Below are positions 49,983-59,141 of a stretch of 64,000 nt of DNA, in pieces. Each line of letters begins with the position of its first letter. Positions within the stretch are counted from its first letter, which is position 1. Position numbers and translations under genes: made by a program. Under the pieces are notes generated by a model. The model saw nothing but the letters and a program-made list of their open reading frames with translations. It had not been told where the DNA came from and did not search any database. Origin of the DNA: Mobilicoccus massiliensis. GTDB taxonomy: Bacteria; Actinomycetota; Actinomycetes; Actinomycetales; Dermatophilaceae. The stretch covers positions 92,005-156,004 of the forward strand of contig NZ_LN651329.1 of the NCBI RefSeq assembly GCF_000826525.2. Reading direction: 5' to 3'.

Positions 49983-51053
49983 ATGCCGACGCACACCGAC
50001 GCTTCCTCCGCCGACCCCCTCGACATCGCCGTCATCGGCGGCGACGGCATCGGCCCGGAGGTCACCGCCGAGGCGGTCAAGGTCTTGCGTGCGGTTCTCG
50101 GCGACGACGGGCTGACGACGACGGACTACGCCCTCGGCGCCCGCGTCTGGCACGAGACCGGTGAGGCGTTGCCCGACGGGACGCTGGCCGACCTGCGCCG
50201 GCACGACGCGATCCTGCTGGGGGCGATCGGCGACCCGAGCGTGCCCAGCGGCGTGCTCGAACGCGGCCTGTTGCTGCGCCTGCGCTTCGAACTCGACCAC
50301 TACGTCAACCTGCGGCCCACCAAGCTCTACCCGGGAGCGCGCAGCCCTCTCGACGTCGACGCGGTGGCCGGCGAGGGCATCGACTTCGTCGTCGTGCGCG
50401 AAGGCACCGAGGGGCCGTACACGGGCAACGGCGGCGCGCTGCGCGTCGGGACACCCGCCGAAGTCGCGACCGAGGTCAGCGTCAACACCCGGTTCGGCGT
50501 CGAGCGGCTCGTCCGGGACGCGTTCGCCCGGGCGCAGGCACGCCCGCGTCGCAGGCTCACGCTCGTGCACAAGCACAACGTGCTCTCCTACGCCGGTCAC
50601 CTGTGGCGACGCACGGTGGAGGAGGTCGGGGCCGAGTTCCCCGACGTCGCCACCGATTACCTGCACATCGACGCGGCGACGATCTTCATGGTCACCGACC
50701 CGGGCCGGTTCGACGTCATCGTCACCGACAATCTCTTCGGCGACATCATCACCGACCTCGCGGCGGCCGTCGGCGGCGGAATCGGCCTCGCGGCCAGCGC
50801 CAACATCAACTCCGACCGGTCGGTGCCGAGCATGTTCGAGCCGGTGCACGGCTCGGCACCCGACATCGCGGGGCAGGGCAAGGCCGACCCGACCGCGGCG
50901 ATCCTCTCCGCGGGGATGTTGCTGGCGCATCTCGGCCGCGCCGGCGAGGCCGCGCGCATCGACGAGGCCGTCACCGCCGATCTCGCCGCGCGGGGAGGCG
51001 CCGTCCGCAGCACGAGCGAGGTCGGCGACGCCATCGTCGCCCGTCTCGCCTGA
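49983..51053 (+). CDS. leuB: 3-Isopropylmalate dehydrogenase
   Basis: Oxidises and decarboxylates 3-isopropylmalate with NAD+ in leucine synthesis. The 356-residue length is normal. [21 protein letters not shown], the substrate Arg region [22 protein letters not shown], the catalytic Tyr in [15 protein letters not shown], Lys in [13 protein letters not shown], the Mg Asp residues in [17 protein letters not shown] and the NAD motif [16 protein letters not shown] are all present. The ATG at 49983 fits the family start and the leaderless promoter. The 248-bp gap after it holds a TTACCCT-like -10 and leads into ilvE. Confidence 0.95.
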   Translation: MPTHTDASSADPLDIAVIGGDGIGPEVTAEAVKVLRAVLGDDGLTTTDYALGARVWHETGEALPDGTLADLRRHDAILLGAIGDPSVPSGVLERGLLLRLRFELDHYVNLRPTKLYPGARSPLDVDAVAGEGIDFVVVREGTEGPYTGNGGALRVGTPAEVATEVSVNTRFGVERLVRDAFARAQARPRRRLTLVHKHNVLSYAGHLWRRTVEEVGAEFPDVATDYLHIDAATIFMVTDPGRFDVIVTDNLFGDIITDLAAAVGGGIGLAASANINSDRSVPSMFEPVHGSAPDIAGQGKADPTAAILSAGMLLAHLGRAGEAARIDEAVTADLAARGGAVRSTSEVGDAIVARLA

Positions 51054-51301
51054 CGCGACCTGGCGTCCTCCTCACGAGCTGGGTGCCGGTCGTCGGTCGA
51101 ACCGCAGGTCGGTGCGGGGGTATCCAGCCACGCCCTCTTCCGCAGTCTCTCCCGCACCGGACGAGACCCGCACGTTCGGCGAAGGGGTGTCGGCGGGGTC
51201 CGTTACCCTGCGGGGGAACGATCGCCCGCCGATGCCGCCCGCCACCCATGGGCGCCACCGTTCGGGTGCCCGTCCCCGACGCCGTGGAGAGGATCCCGCC
51301 C

Positions 51302-52387
51302 ATGCTCACGTTCACCACGAACAGCCGCACCGATCCCATGCCCGACGAGGAGCGCACCGCGATCCTCGCCGACCCGGGCTTCGGCAAGACGATGACCGAC
51401 CACATGGTGCGCATCAAGTGGACTCGTGACGGCGGGTGGGAGAACGGCGAACTCCTGCCGTACGGGCCCATCTCCCTCGACCCGGCCGCCGGGGTGCTGC
51501 ACTACGGGCAGGAGATCTTCGAGGGCCTCAAGGCCTACCGGCACGAGGACGACTCGATCTGGGCCTTCCGGCCCGAGGCGAACGCCGAGCGCCTGCAGCG
51601 CAGTGCTCGCCGCCTCGCGCTTCCCGAGCTCGCGGTCGAGGACTTCGTGGAGTCGATCAAGGTGCTCGTCGAGGCCGACAAGAACTGGGTGCCCGAGTAC
51701 GGCACCGGTGAGACCAGCCTGTACCTGCGCCCGTTCATGATCGCCTCCGAGGCGTTCCTCGGCGTGCGGCCCTCTCACGAGGCCACCTTCTACGTCATCG
51801 CCTCGCCGGCGGGGGCGTACTTCTCGGGGGGCATCAAGCCCGTCTCCCTGTGGCTCTCCACCGAGTACGCCCGTGCGGGCGAGGGCGGCACGGGCGCCGC
51901 CAAGTGCGGCGGCAACTACGCGTCGAGCCTGGCCGGTCAGGTGGAGGCCGTCGCCCACGGCTGCGACCAGGTCGTCTTCCTCGACTCCTCGACCCACACC
52001 TACATCGAGGAGCTCGGCGGCATGAACATCTTCTTCGTGCACCGCGACGGCACCCTCGTCACCCCCGAGCTCACCGGCACCATTCTCGAGGGCATTACGC
52101 GCAGCTCGATCCTCCAGCTCGGTTCGGAGCTCGGCCTGCAGGTCGTCGAGCGTCGTATCCCCATCGACGAGTGGAAGGACGGGGTCGCGAGCGGTGAGAT
52201 CACCGAGGTCTTCGCGTGCGGCACCGCCGCCGTCGTCACCCCCGTCGGCACCCTCAAGTGGGATGGCGGCGAGTGCACGGTCTCGACCGAGCCGGGTGAG
52301 ACCACGATGAAGATCCGCGAGACCCTGCTCGACCTCCAGTACGGCAAGACCGCCGACACCCGCGGGTGGATGCAGCGGCTCGTCTGA
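51302..52387 (+). CDS. ilvE: Branched-chain amino acid aminotransferase
   Basis: PLP aminotransferase for the last step of Leu, Ile and Val synthesis (361 residues, type IV fold). The PLP Lys is Lys201 in GGTGAAKCGGNYASSL; VLHYGQEIFEGLKAYR, YLRPFMIASEAFLGV, YIEELGGMNIFFV and CGTAAVVTPVG are signature blocks of actinobacterial IlvE. GGAGAGGA lies eight bases before the ATG. It is next to leuB but separated by 248 bp, so it probably has its own promoter. A strong hairpin follows the stop. Confidence 0.96.
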   Translation: MLTFTTNSRTDPMPDEERTAILADPGFGKTMTDHMVRIKWTRDGGWENGELLPYGPISLDPAAGVLHYGQEIFEGLKAYRHEDDSIWAFRPEANAERLQRSARRLALPELAVEDFVESIKVLVEADKNWVPEYGTGETSLYLRPFMIASEAFLGVRPSHEATFYVIASPAGAYFSGGIKPVSLWLSTEYARAGEGGTGAAKCGGNYASSLAGQVEAVAHGCDQVVFLDSSTHTYIEELGGMNIFFVHRDGTLVTPELTGTILEGITRSSILQLGSELGLQVVERRIPIDEWKDGVASGEITEVFACGTAAVVTPVGTLKWDGGECTVSTEPGETTMKIRETLLDLQYGKTADTRGWMQRLV

Positions 52388-52413
52388 GCCGGGTAACGGA
52401 GCTCGACTCGAGC

Positions 52414-52452
52414 GACGGCATCCGGCCGCGCCCCGCCGCGGCCGGACGCCGT
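52414..52452 (+). terminator. ilvE terminator hairpin
   Basis: ACGGC-A-TCCGGCCGCG pairs with CGCGGCCGGA-C-GCCGT around CCCCGC, giving a long G+C-rich stem 27 bp past the stop. The following CTTCATG has few T residues. Confidence 0.6.
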
Positions 52453-52517
52453 GCTTCATGCGTGTTCGCCGAGGGCGGCCCGTAGAGTCGACGTCACCAT
52501 CCACGATCGGGGAGACG

Positions 52518-53006
52518 ATGGACGAGAGCATCGAGCAGGCCCGGCAGGCAGCTGCCGAGAGGCTCGGCGAGGCGTGGCGCCGCGGCTACATGGAGGCCGG
52601 CGAGCACGAGCGTCGCACCACCGCTCTGCGACGCGCGGAGTCGATCGAGCAGGTCGAGGCGATCGAACGCGGTGACCTCCGGGACGTCGACGGCGGCGTT
52701 CACACCGGTGGTGGGCTCTCGCCCATCCCGCCGATCTCGCCCGTCGAGGAGCGCCCCACGGGCGCAGCGGTGGCCGTTCCCGATCCGTCGGGAGAGGTGT
52801 CGCAGAGCTCCAGGCGCGGGCTCGACCCCAAGATCGCCGGAGCGATCCAGGGCGTCGTCCCGCTCGTCGCGGTGGCGTTGTTCTTCCTCACCAACGACTC
52901 GATGGACCAGGCGTGGCTGTGGTTCCTGCTCATCCCCATCGTGTGGACCGTGCTGCCTGCCCTGACTCGAGGCGGTTCCGCCGCCGACGACTCCGCTGAC
53001 GAGTAA
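52518..53006 (+). CDS. DUF1707-like protein with two C-terminal membrane segments
   Basis: A 162-residue protein. The N-terminal 55 residues (AAAERLGEAWRRGYMEAGEHERRTTALRRAESIEQVEAI) resemble the DUF1707/SHOCT-like helical modules common in actinobacterial membrane proteins. A disordered Pro/Gly-rich linker follows, then two hydrophobic segments (AIQGVVPLVAVALFFLT and AWLWFLLIPIVWTVLPAL) and a short acidic tail. Function unknown; anchoring or membrane stress roles are only suggested for relatives. GGGGAG lies three to eight bases before the ATG, and TAGAGT (52483-52488) is a plausible -10. Confidence 0.7.
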   Translation: MDESIEQARQAAAERLGEAWRRGYMEAGEHERRTTALRRAESIEQVEAIERGDLRDVDGGVHTGGGLSPIPPISPVEERPTGAAVAVPDPSGEVSQSSRRGLDPKIAGAIQGVVPLVAVALFFLTNDSMDQAWLWFLLIPIVWTVLPALTRGGSAADDSADE

Positions 53007-53117
53007 CCGTCGACTCTGGCGCACCGCACGCGGCACCGCGGGGAGGGCCGGCCACCCGTACTGAGGGGTGAACACCCTCATGACAGCCATGATCGGACTG
53101 CGAACCCGATGGTTCGG

Positions 53118-53474
53118 CTATGGCGTCAGAAGCCAGACCGTCGACAGCAGGACGACGAGGGCCGCCAGAGCCATGACGTCGCTGCGGACGGTCCGAGGAC
53201 GCGCCCTCCGGCGTTGCCACGCATACGTCGCAAGTGCGACGACGCCGCAGGCCAGGGCGCACATCGCGCCGAAAAACAGGAACCCGTAGGCGAGATAGGC
53301 ACCCGGTGTCTGGCCGAAGTCGTACCCGAGTACGTCGTGCGTGTTCATGGAGGCGAGACCCAGGATGCAGGCGACTGCTCCGCAGCTCACCACGACGGCG
53401 ACCGTGGCGACGAAGGTCGGCGAGAACCGGGCACTCTGACAGCGGTGACGGGTGAGGTCGGTGGTGCGACCCAC
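53118..53474 (-). CDS. Small membrane protein of unknown function
   Basis: A 118-residue protein with three hydrophobic segments: FVATVAVVVSCGAVACILGLA, GAYLAYGFLFFGAMCALACGVVALA and a C-terminal VMALAALVVLLSTVWLLTP, separated by a short loop and a basic RRRARPRTVRSD stretch. No family is recognised. The GTG start was chosen because GGAG lies six bases upstream and it trims a non-conserved leader; the frame stays open further upstream, so the true start is uncertain. It converges with the DUF1707-like gene. The 269 bp before the next gene upstream hold nothing recognisable. Confidence 0.5.
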   Translation of the reverse strand: MGRTTDLTRHRCQSARFSPTFVATVAVVVSCGAVACILGLASMNTHDVLGYDFGQTPGAYLAYGFLFFGAMCALACGVVALATYAWQRRRARPRTVRSDVMALAALVVLLSTVWLLTP

Positions 53475-53743
53475 CCTCGACTCCCCTCGTCGGTCGGGGC
53501 TCCTCGCTCGGTGGGCAACCCCGTGCAGGAACACCGGCCTTGGATTGCTCCGGACTCCAGCATAGGGCGGCGCGGGACGTCGTGGGATCTTCGACAGGTG
53601 CGGCCGGGTGGGGCGACCGTCAGGCGGGGACCGCTGTTCACGCGTGCGCTCCGACCCCAAGCGCGGACGCACCGGTCGTCTGCCGCGCGGCGTCCGCGCC
53701 GTCATCGCGGACGCAGGAGGGCGTCACGAGGGTACGGGCCCCA

Positions 53744-54604
53744 TCAGAGGACGGCGGCGCAGACCTCGATGAGACGCCGACGGATCGGCTCGGCCCGGGT
53801 CGCGAGATCGCGTTGGGCGGCGACGTAGATCGCCCGGCCCTCGGTGGTCTCGATGCGGACGGGGTCGAAGCCGAGTTCGCGCAGGTCGTAGGGCGATGCC
53901 CGCATGTCGAGTTCGCGGGCCGAGCGGGCGAGCCGGAACGTGTCGACGAGCAGCGCACCCGGGACGAGTGGACCGAGTTTCGTCGCCCACTTGTAGAGGT
54001 CCATCGTCGCGTGCAGACAGCCGGGCTGTTCGTGGTCGGTCTGGGACTCGCGGGTGGGGGCGAGCAGGTTGAGGGGACGCGCGGCCGGGGTGAAGAAGCG
54101 GTAGGCGTCGAAGTGGCTGCACCGGATCGGCAGTGACTCGGTGACCGCGTCGGTGTCGGCCTGACCGAGCCGCAACGGCCAGTTCTCGTGTCGTTGCTCG
54201 CCCGGGCGGAGGGCGTACACCATCGCCCACTCGTGCAGGCCGAAACACCCGAGGTGAGGGGGCCGGGCGGCGGTGGCCGCGAGCAGGTCGTGGACGAACC
54301 GCACCGTGTCACCCCGTTTGGCGAGGTAGGCGCCCACGTCGAGGAAGACGCCCTCCTCGTCGTGGGAGTAGAACGCCCAGGCGCCACGGCCGCGGGGATC
54401 GTCACCGAGGAGTTTCACCCCGGCTCCGGGATGCCAGCGCCGCATCTGCCCGGGCCGATGCCGGTAGTAGACGAAGAGGAAGTCCTCGACGGGGTGGCCG
54501 GCTCCGGCGCGCCGCCGGACGAGGTGGGCGTCGGTGAGGTGGTCGATCGCGTCGGTATGGGCTCGTTCCTGCGCCTGCCACTGCTGTTCCGCCCGTCGCT
54601 CCAC
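53744..54604 (-). CDS. Conserved actinobacterial protein, often labelled 3-methyladenine DNA glycosylase
   Basis: A 286-residue soluble protein. The block GHPVEDFLFVYYRHRPGQMR with RWHPGAGVKLLGD is the hallmark of a conserved actinobacterial family that many genomes list as 3-methyladenine DNA glycosylase, without helix-hairpin-helix or other glycosylase motifs that I can see. His-rich and Cys-containing segments (HLGCFGLHEWAMVY, RCSHFDAYRFF, CLHATMDLYKWATKL) could bind metal or substrate. I would treat the function as unknown. The ATG is 46 bp from an inverted-repeat element at 54650. Confidence 0.7.
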   Translation of the reverse strand: MERRAEQQWQAQERAHTDAIDHLTDAHLVRRRAGAGHPVEDFLFVYYRHRPGQMRRWHPGAGVKLLGDDPRGRGAWAFYSHDEEGVFLDVGAYLAKRGDTVRFVHDLLAATAARPPHLGCFGLHEWAMVYALRPGEQRHENWPLRLGQADTDAVTESLPIRCSHFDAYRFFTPAARPLNLLAPTRESQTDHEQPGCLHATMDLYKWATKLGPLVPGALLVDTFRLARSARELDMRASPYDLRELGFDPVRIETTEGRAIYVAAQRDLATRAEPIRRRLIEVCAAVL

Positions 54605-54649
54605 GGCGACGAGGGTAGTCGAGGCCCGCGAGCGACGAGGTGCCGGCGG

Positions 54650-54770
54650 ATCTCGCGCAACAAAGACCGGTCACGGGACGACCCGCGGCAGGGAGGAAGC
54701 GCGATTCCGCTGGTCACGCCGTTGTGCCTGTTGGAGGCATCACCAGTGACCGGTCTTTGTTGCGCGAGAT
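54650..54770. repeat. Inverted-pair element, ACAAAGACCGGTCA family, copy 1
   Basis: Perfect 25-bp arms (54650-54674 and 54746-54770; the left starts ATCTCGCGCAACAAAGACCG) flank 71 unrelated bases. The same 24-bp arm core bounds the element at 62089-62214 around a different 74-base interior. It lies between divergently transcribed genes. Confidence 0.9.
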
Positions 54771-54905
54771 GCGTAGGTCGTCACCGCCGCCCTGCCTCCG
54801 ACCGGCGGCGACACGCCGCCGCGAGATCCCTGCGCGTCGTGCGGCCGGTGTCGCTGGTGGCCGGACCGTACTCTGGTCGGGACCGCGCTCTTCTCAGGAG
54901 GCGAA

Positions 54906-55772
54906 ATGCGTTGTCTGCGTGTGGGTGTCGTCGTTCTTTCGCTCGTTCTGGGACTGTTCGCCGCGGGCCTGCCGACCGCGGCCGCCTCCCCTGCCGAGAC
55001 GACGGCGACGGTGCGGCCGTACCTGGTGCTCGGTGATTCGCTCTCGGCGGGCTACCAGCCTGGGCAGGGGGATGAGAAGCGCGGCGGTTACGCCGCCCGG
55101 GTGGCGTCGGGCATGGCACGGCGAGGCACCCCGGTGCGCATCACGAACCTCGCCTGCACGGGGGAGAGCACCTCGACCATGCGTACCGGCGGGCGATGCG
55201 CCTATCGCGAGGGCAGCCAACGCGCGGCGGCTCTGGCGTTCCTGCGCGCCCACCCCGACACGACGCTGGTGACGGTCTCGCTCGGCGCCAACGATCTGCT
55301 GCGGTGCCTCTCCGAACGCGGGCGGACGTACCGCGTCGACGTGCGCTGTACCCAGCGCTCGGTCGGCAGGCTTCGACCTCGGCTGACCTCGCTCCTCACC
55401 GAGCTCCGTCGCGCGGCCCCGAACGCGCGGATCCTCGTTCTCGACTACTACGACCCCTTCCAGGCCGCCTACCTGCGCGGCACCTCGACCCGGGTGGCCG
55501 CGAGCCTTTCGGGAATCGTTCGTACCCGGGTCAACGCCGCCGTCCGGGGAGCGGCCCGGGACGCGGGCGTGCGGGTCGCCTACGTCACCGAGCCGTTCGA
55601 CGACGGGTGGCTGCGTCGCGTCGACCTGCCCGGGCATGGCAGGGTTCCGGTCAGGGTCGCGCGGATCTGCACGTGGACGTGGATGTGCAGCCGCGGCGAC
55701 ATCCACCCGAACGACCAGGGCTATCGCGTCATCGGAGACGCCGTCCTGACGTCGCTGACGCGAAGGAGATGA
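54906..55772 (+). CDS. Secreted SGNH/GDSL hydrolase
   Basis: A 288-residue exported hydrolase. The signal peptide has a core VGVVVLSLVLGLFAAGLP and a site after AAA near residue 27. The SGNH blocks are YLVLGDSLSAGYQPG (nucleophile Ser), ACTGEST, SLGANDLL (Asn) and DIHPNDQGYRV (Asp-His). Three or four Cys pairs (CTG, GGRC, RCL, RCTQ, CTWTWMC) suggest disulfides. Lipase- or esterase-type activity is likely but the substrate is open. GGAGG lies five bases before the ATG. It ends one base before the FAH-family gene starts. Confidence 0.88.
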   Translation: MRCLRVGVVVLSLVLGLFAAGLPTAAASPAETTATVRPYLVLGDSLSAGYQPGQGDEKRGGYAARVASGMARRGTPVRITNLACTGESTSTMRTGGRCAYREGSQRAAALAFLRAHPDTTLVTVSLGANDLLRCLSERGRTYRVDVRCTQRSVGRLRPRLTSLLTELRRAAPNARILVLDYYDPFQAAYLRGTSTRVAASLSGIVRTRVNAAVRGAARDAGVRVAYVTEPFDDGWLRRVDLPGHGRVPVRVARICTWTWMCSRGDIHPNDQGYRVIGDAVLTSLTRRR

Positions 55773-55773
55773 C

Positions 55774-56550
55774 ATGCGGATCGCACGTTTCACCACCGGG
55801 GAGGACCCGCGCTACGGCATCGTGCAGGGCGAGGGCGACGAGCAGTGGATCGCCGAGGTCGGCGGGGATCCGCTGTACACGCCCGTCTCCGGGACCGGGC
55901 AGCGCGTCGACATGGCGGACGCCCGGCTGCTCGCCCCGGTCATCCCGCGCAGCAAGATCATCGGCATCGGCCGCAACTACGCCGACCACGCCAAGGAGAT
56001 GGGCAACGACCTGCCCACCAAGCCGCTGATGTTCCTCGTCCCCAACACTGCGGTCGTCGGACCGGGCGATCCGGTGGCCATGCCCGACCTCACGAACGAG
56101 GTGAGCTACGAGGGTGAACTCGCGGTGATCATCGGGCGCATGTGCAAGGACGTGCCGGCCGACCAGGTCAAGAGCGTGATCTTCGGCTACACCTGCGCCA
56201 ACGACGTCACGGCCCGGGACCTGCAGCGCGGAGACGGACAGTGGGCGCGGGCCAAGGGCCTCGACACCTTCTGCCCGCTCGGACCGTGGATCGAGACCGA
56301 CCTCGACCCCGAGGACCTTCGTCTCGTCACGCGCCGCGACGGCGAGGTCGTGCAGGACGGCCGGACCTCCGACATGGTGTTCGACGTGCCCACCCTCGTC
56401 GAGGCGTGCTCGCGGGCGTTCACGCTGCTGCCCGGCGACATCATCCTCACCGGCACGCCGGCCGGGGTCGGGCCGGTCACCGACGGTCAGCGCGTCGAGG
56501 TCGAGATCGAGGGGATCGGCACCCTGTCCAACCCGTTCGTCCGGCGCTGA
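55774..56550 (+). CDS. Fumarylacetoacetate hydrolase-family protein
   Basis: A 258-residue FAH-fold enzyme. GIGRNYADHAKEMG, the metal-ligand block SYEGELAVIIG (two Glu), GYTCANDVTARDLQ, GLDTFCPLGPWI and LTGTPAGVGP are the family core. Members hydrolyse or decarboxylate beta-keto or hydroxy-muconic type acids, often as acylpyruvate hydrolases or oxaloacetate decarboxylases, and also take part in aromatic catabolism; no other catabolic genes are near. This gene precedes gltX in many actinobacteria. The ATG lies one base after the SGNH stop, with AAGGAG a few bases upstream inside that gene. Confidence 0.9.
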   Translation: MRIARFTTGEDPRYGIVQGEGDEQWIAEVGGDPLYTPVSGTGQRVDMADARLLAPVIPRSKIIGIGRNYADHAKEMGNDLPTKPLMFLVPNTAVVGPGDPVAMPDLTNEVSYEGELAVIIGRMCKDVPADQVKSVIFGYTCANDVTARDLQRGDGQWARAKGLDTFCPLGPWIETDLDPEDLRLVTRRDGEVVQDGRTSDMVFDVPTLVEACSRAFTLLPGDIILTGTPAGVGPVTDGQRVEVEIEGIGTLSNPFVRR

Positions 56551-56676
56551 GTCGCCTGGTCCGGATCCGCCGCTACCCGGCCTTCCCACGAGGCCGCGGC
56601 GGCGGCGCCGCGCGGGGTCCAGGGGCCGGCCGAGCGGCGAAGGCCTGTCCGTCGTGCTCGGTAGGCTGGGCCCATC

Positions 56677-58227
56677 ATGACGACGACACCTGCCTCCGAG
56701 CCCTCCGCGATCACGCCGCGTCTTCGCGTCGCGCCGTCGCCCACCGGCGATCCGCACGTCGGCACCGCGTACATGGCCCTGTTCAACCTGGCCTTCGTGC
56801 GCAAGCACGGGGGGAGGTTCGTGTTGCGGGTCGAGGACACCGACCGCGCGCGGTTCCGTGAGGACAGCGAGGCGCAACTCTTCGACACCCTCGACTGGCT
56901 GGGGCTCAACTGGGACGAGGGGCCCGATGTCGGAGGACCGTACGCGCCGTACCGGCAGTCGGAGCGACTCGACACGTACGCGCCGTACATCGAGCGCCTC
57001 ATCGAGAGCGGCCACGCCTACTACTGCTGGTGCTCCTCGGAGCGACTCAGGGAGCTGCGGGCCGAGCAGGAGAGGTCGAAGTCGCCGGTCACGGGGTACG
57101 ACCGGCTCTGCCACGGCATGACCAAGGAGCAGCGGGCCGAGCTGCCGGGATTCTCCGAGACGCCGGTGGTGCGCATGCTCATCCCCGACGACGTCCCGCT
57201 GGAGTTCGACGACCTCATCCGCGGCCGGCTCAAGGCGCCCCGCCCGGACGACCAGGTCATCCGCAAGGCCGACGGGTTCCCGACCTACCACATGGCCGTC
57301 GTCGTCGACGATCACGAGATGGGCATCACCCACGTCGTGCGCGGCGAGGAGTGGATCTCCTCCACGCCCAAGCACCTGCTGCTCTACCGCTGGCTCGGCC
57401 TGCCGGAGCCGAAGTTCGCCCACATGCCGCTGCTGCGCAACGCGAACAAGTCCAAGATCAGCAAGCGCAAGAATCCCGAGGCGCGACTCACGTGGTTCCG
57501 GGAGCAGGGGTATCTGCCCGAGGCGCTCGTCAACTTCCTCGCGCTGCTGGGCTACCCGCCGATCGTCGAGACCGACGAGAACGGGGAGCGCACCGAGCGC
57601 GAGGTGTTCTCGTTCCGCGAGTTCAGCGAGGGGTTCGAATGGAGCAAGATCAATCCCGTCGGGCCGATCTTCGACCTGACCAAGCTCGACTGGCTCAACG
57701 GCGTGTACATCCGTGAGCTGCCCGTGAACGAGCTGGCCGCGCGCCTGCTGCCGCACCTCATCGACGAGGGCGCGGTGCCGCCCAACCCGACGATGGCCGA
57801 GCTGGCACGACTCGAGTCGGTCACCGCGCTCATCCAGCCGAGGCTGACGCACCTCACCAAGGCCGGTGCGCTCGTCGCTCCGTTCTACGTGCCCGACGAC
57901 GCGGTGCCCGTCGACGAGGACGCCCGCGCACAGCTCAAGGACGACGCGCCGCAGGTCGTCGACGCGGCGATCGAGGCGCTGGAGGGCGTCTCCACCGCCC
58001 CGGGTGACGTCTTCGGTGAGGGCCGCGGCTGGACTCACGAGAACATCGAGGCGGCGCTACGATCCGCGCTCGTCGAGGGCAAGGGTCTCAAGCCCAAGTT
58101 CGCGTTCGGGCCGGTGCGCACGGCGATCTCGGGCAAGAAGGTCTCGCCCCCGCTGTTCGAGTCGATGCAGATCCTCGGCCGCGACGCCACCCTGACCCGG
58201 CTGAAGACGTTCCGCGCCTCGCTGTGA
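56677..58227 (+). CDS. gltX: Glutamyl-tRNA synthetase
   Basis: Class I synthetase (516 residues) that charges tRNA-Glu. The HIGH motif is APSPTGDPHVGTAYMALF and the KMSKS equivalent is SKISKRKNPEA. The anticodon-binding C-terminal half is complete. If this enzyme is non-discriminating, it would also make the Glu-tRNA(Gln) used by GatCAB; the presence of GlnRS leaves this open. TAGGCT lies nine bases before the ATG and may be the -10. The stop overlaps the start of the HAD phosphatase gene. Confidence 0.96.
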   Translation: MTTTPASEPSAITPRLRVAPSPTGDPHVGTAYMALFNLAFVRKHGGRFVLRVEDTDRARFREDSEAQLFDTLDWLGLNWDEGPDVGGPYAPYRQSERLDTYAPYIERLIESGHAYYCWCSSERLRELRAEQERSKSPVTGYDRLCHGMTKEQRAELPGFSETPVVRMLIPDDVPLEFDDLIRGRLKAPRPDDQVIRKADGFPTYHMAVVVDDHEMGITHVVRGEEWISSTPKHLLLYRWLGLPEPKFAHMPLLRNANKSKISKRKNPEARLTWFREQGYLPEALVNFLALLGYPPIVETDENGERTEREVFSFREFSEGFEWSKINPVGPIFDLTKLDWLNGVYIRELPVNELAARLLPHLIDEGAVPPNPTMAELARLESVTALIQPRLTHLTKAGALVAPFYVPDDAVPVDEDARAQLKDDAPQVVDAAIEALEGVSTAPGDVFGEGRGWTHENIEAALRSALVEGKGLKPKFAFGPVRTAISGKKVSPPLFESMQILGRDATLTRLKTFRASL

Positions 58228-59051
58228 TGACGTCCTCGACGGAACGTGGGACGAGCCACGGTCGGACCGCGGCACCGGACAGCACCCCGGTCTCCTCGAC
58301 GACCGCGCGAAAAGGGGGCGGTTGGGACGCCCCGGTGCGTGGGCTGCTGCTCGACATCGACGACACGCTCGTCGACACGCAGGCGGCGATGCGCAGTTCG
58401 TGTGCGCGAGGTGCGGCGACGGCGTGGCCGGGGGAGCCCGCCGAGGTGCACGAGGCGATCTCGGCGATCTTCTACGACGATCCCGGTGACTTCTTCGACC
58501 GCTACACCCGGGGCGAGTTTCCGTTCGCCGAGATGCGGGCGGCCCGCTACCACGAGGCGTGCCGACGCCTGGGATTGTCGCTGCAGGGCTTCGAGACCTT
58601 CGAGAGCACCTACCGCGTCGCCTTCGCCGGCTCCCAGGAGTTGTTCGACGACGCGCTCGAGCTGCTCGACACCGCCGCCCGGGCGGGGGTGCGCATCGCG
58701 TTCGTCACCAACTCCGGCGCCGAACAGACCGAGGTCAAGCTCGACGCCGTCGGCCTGCGCGGACGTGGACCGGTGGTCACCACCGACACCCTGGGCGTCG
58801 GCAAGCCCGACCCGGCCGTCTTCACCCGCGCGATGGAGTTGATCGGCACGCCGCGGGCCGAGACGATCATCGTCGGCGACACGCTGCCGACCGACGTTCA
58901 GGGAGGGCTCGCCGCCGGGATGCGCGTCGCGTGGCTGCAGCGCGTGGACAAGCCCGAACCGCGCAACGCCGGATGGGCGATCGAGGTCGACGACCCGCGC
59001 GTGCGCATCGTCACGACGCTCACCGACCTGCTGCCTCTGCTGACGTCCTGA
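58227..59051 (+). CDS. HAD-family hydrolase
   Basis: A 274-residue phosphatase-type HAD protein. After a disordered N-terminus of about 35 residues comes motif I LLLDIDDTLVDT (nucleophile and general acid Asp), a helical cap, motif II VTNSG, motif III with Lys in VGKPDP and motif IV IVGDTLPTDVQGG. The substrate is unknown; sugar phosphates or nucleotides are usual. The ATG shares its A with the gltX TGA (TGATG), so translation is coupled to gltX. It converges with the sirtuin gene across 90 bp with no clear hairpin. Confidence 0.9.
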   Translation: MTSSTERGTSHGRTAAPDSTPVSSTTARKGGGWDAPVRGLLLDIDDTLVDTQAAMRSSCARGAATAWPGEPAEVHEAISAIFYDDPGDFFDRYTRGEFPFAEMRAARYHEACRRLGLSLQGFETFESTYRVAFAGSQELFDDALELLDTAARAGVRIAFVTNSGAEQTEVKLDAVGLRGRGPVVTTDTLGVGKPDPAVFTRAMELIGTPRAETIIVGDTLPTDVQGGLAAGMRVAWLQRVDKPEPRNAGWAIEVDDPRVRIVTTLTDLLPLLTS

Positions 59052-59141
59052 CGGGCGCTGGCGCGGTCCCGTCCGGGGCCGAGGCGGGCGTCACCGGCGT
59101 CGACGAAGACGCGTGCTTCCGGCGCCGTTCGCGATCCCCGC

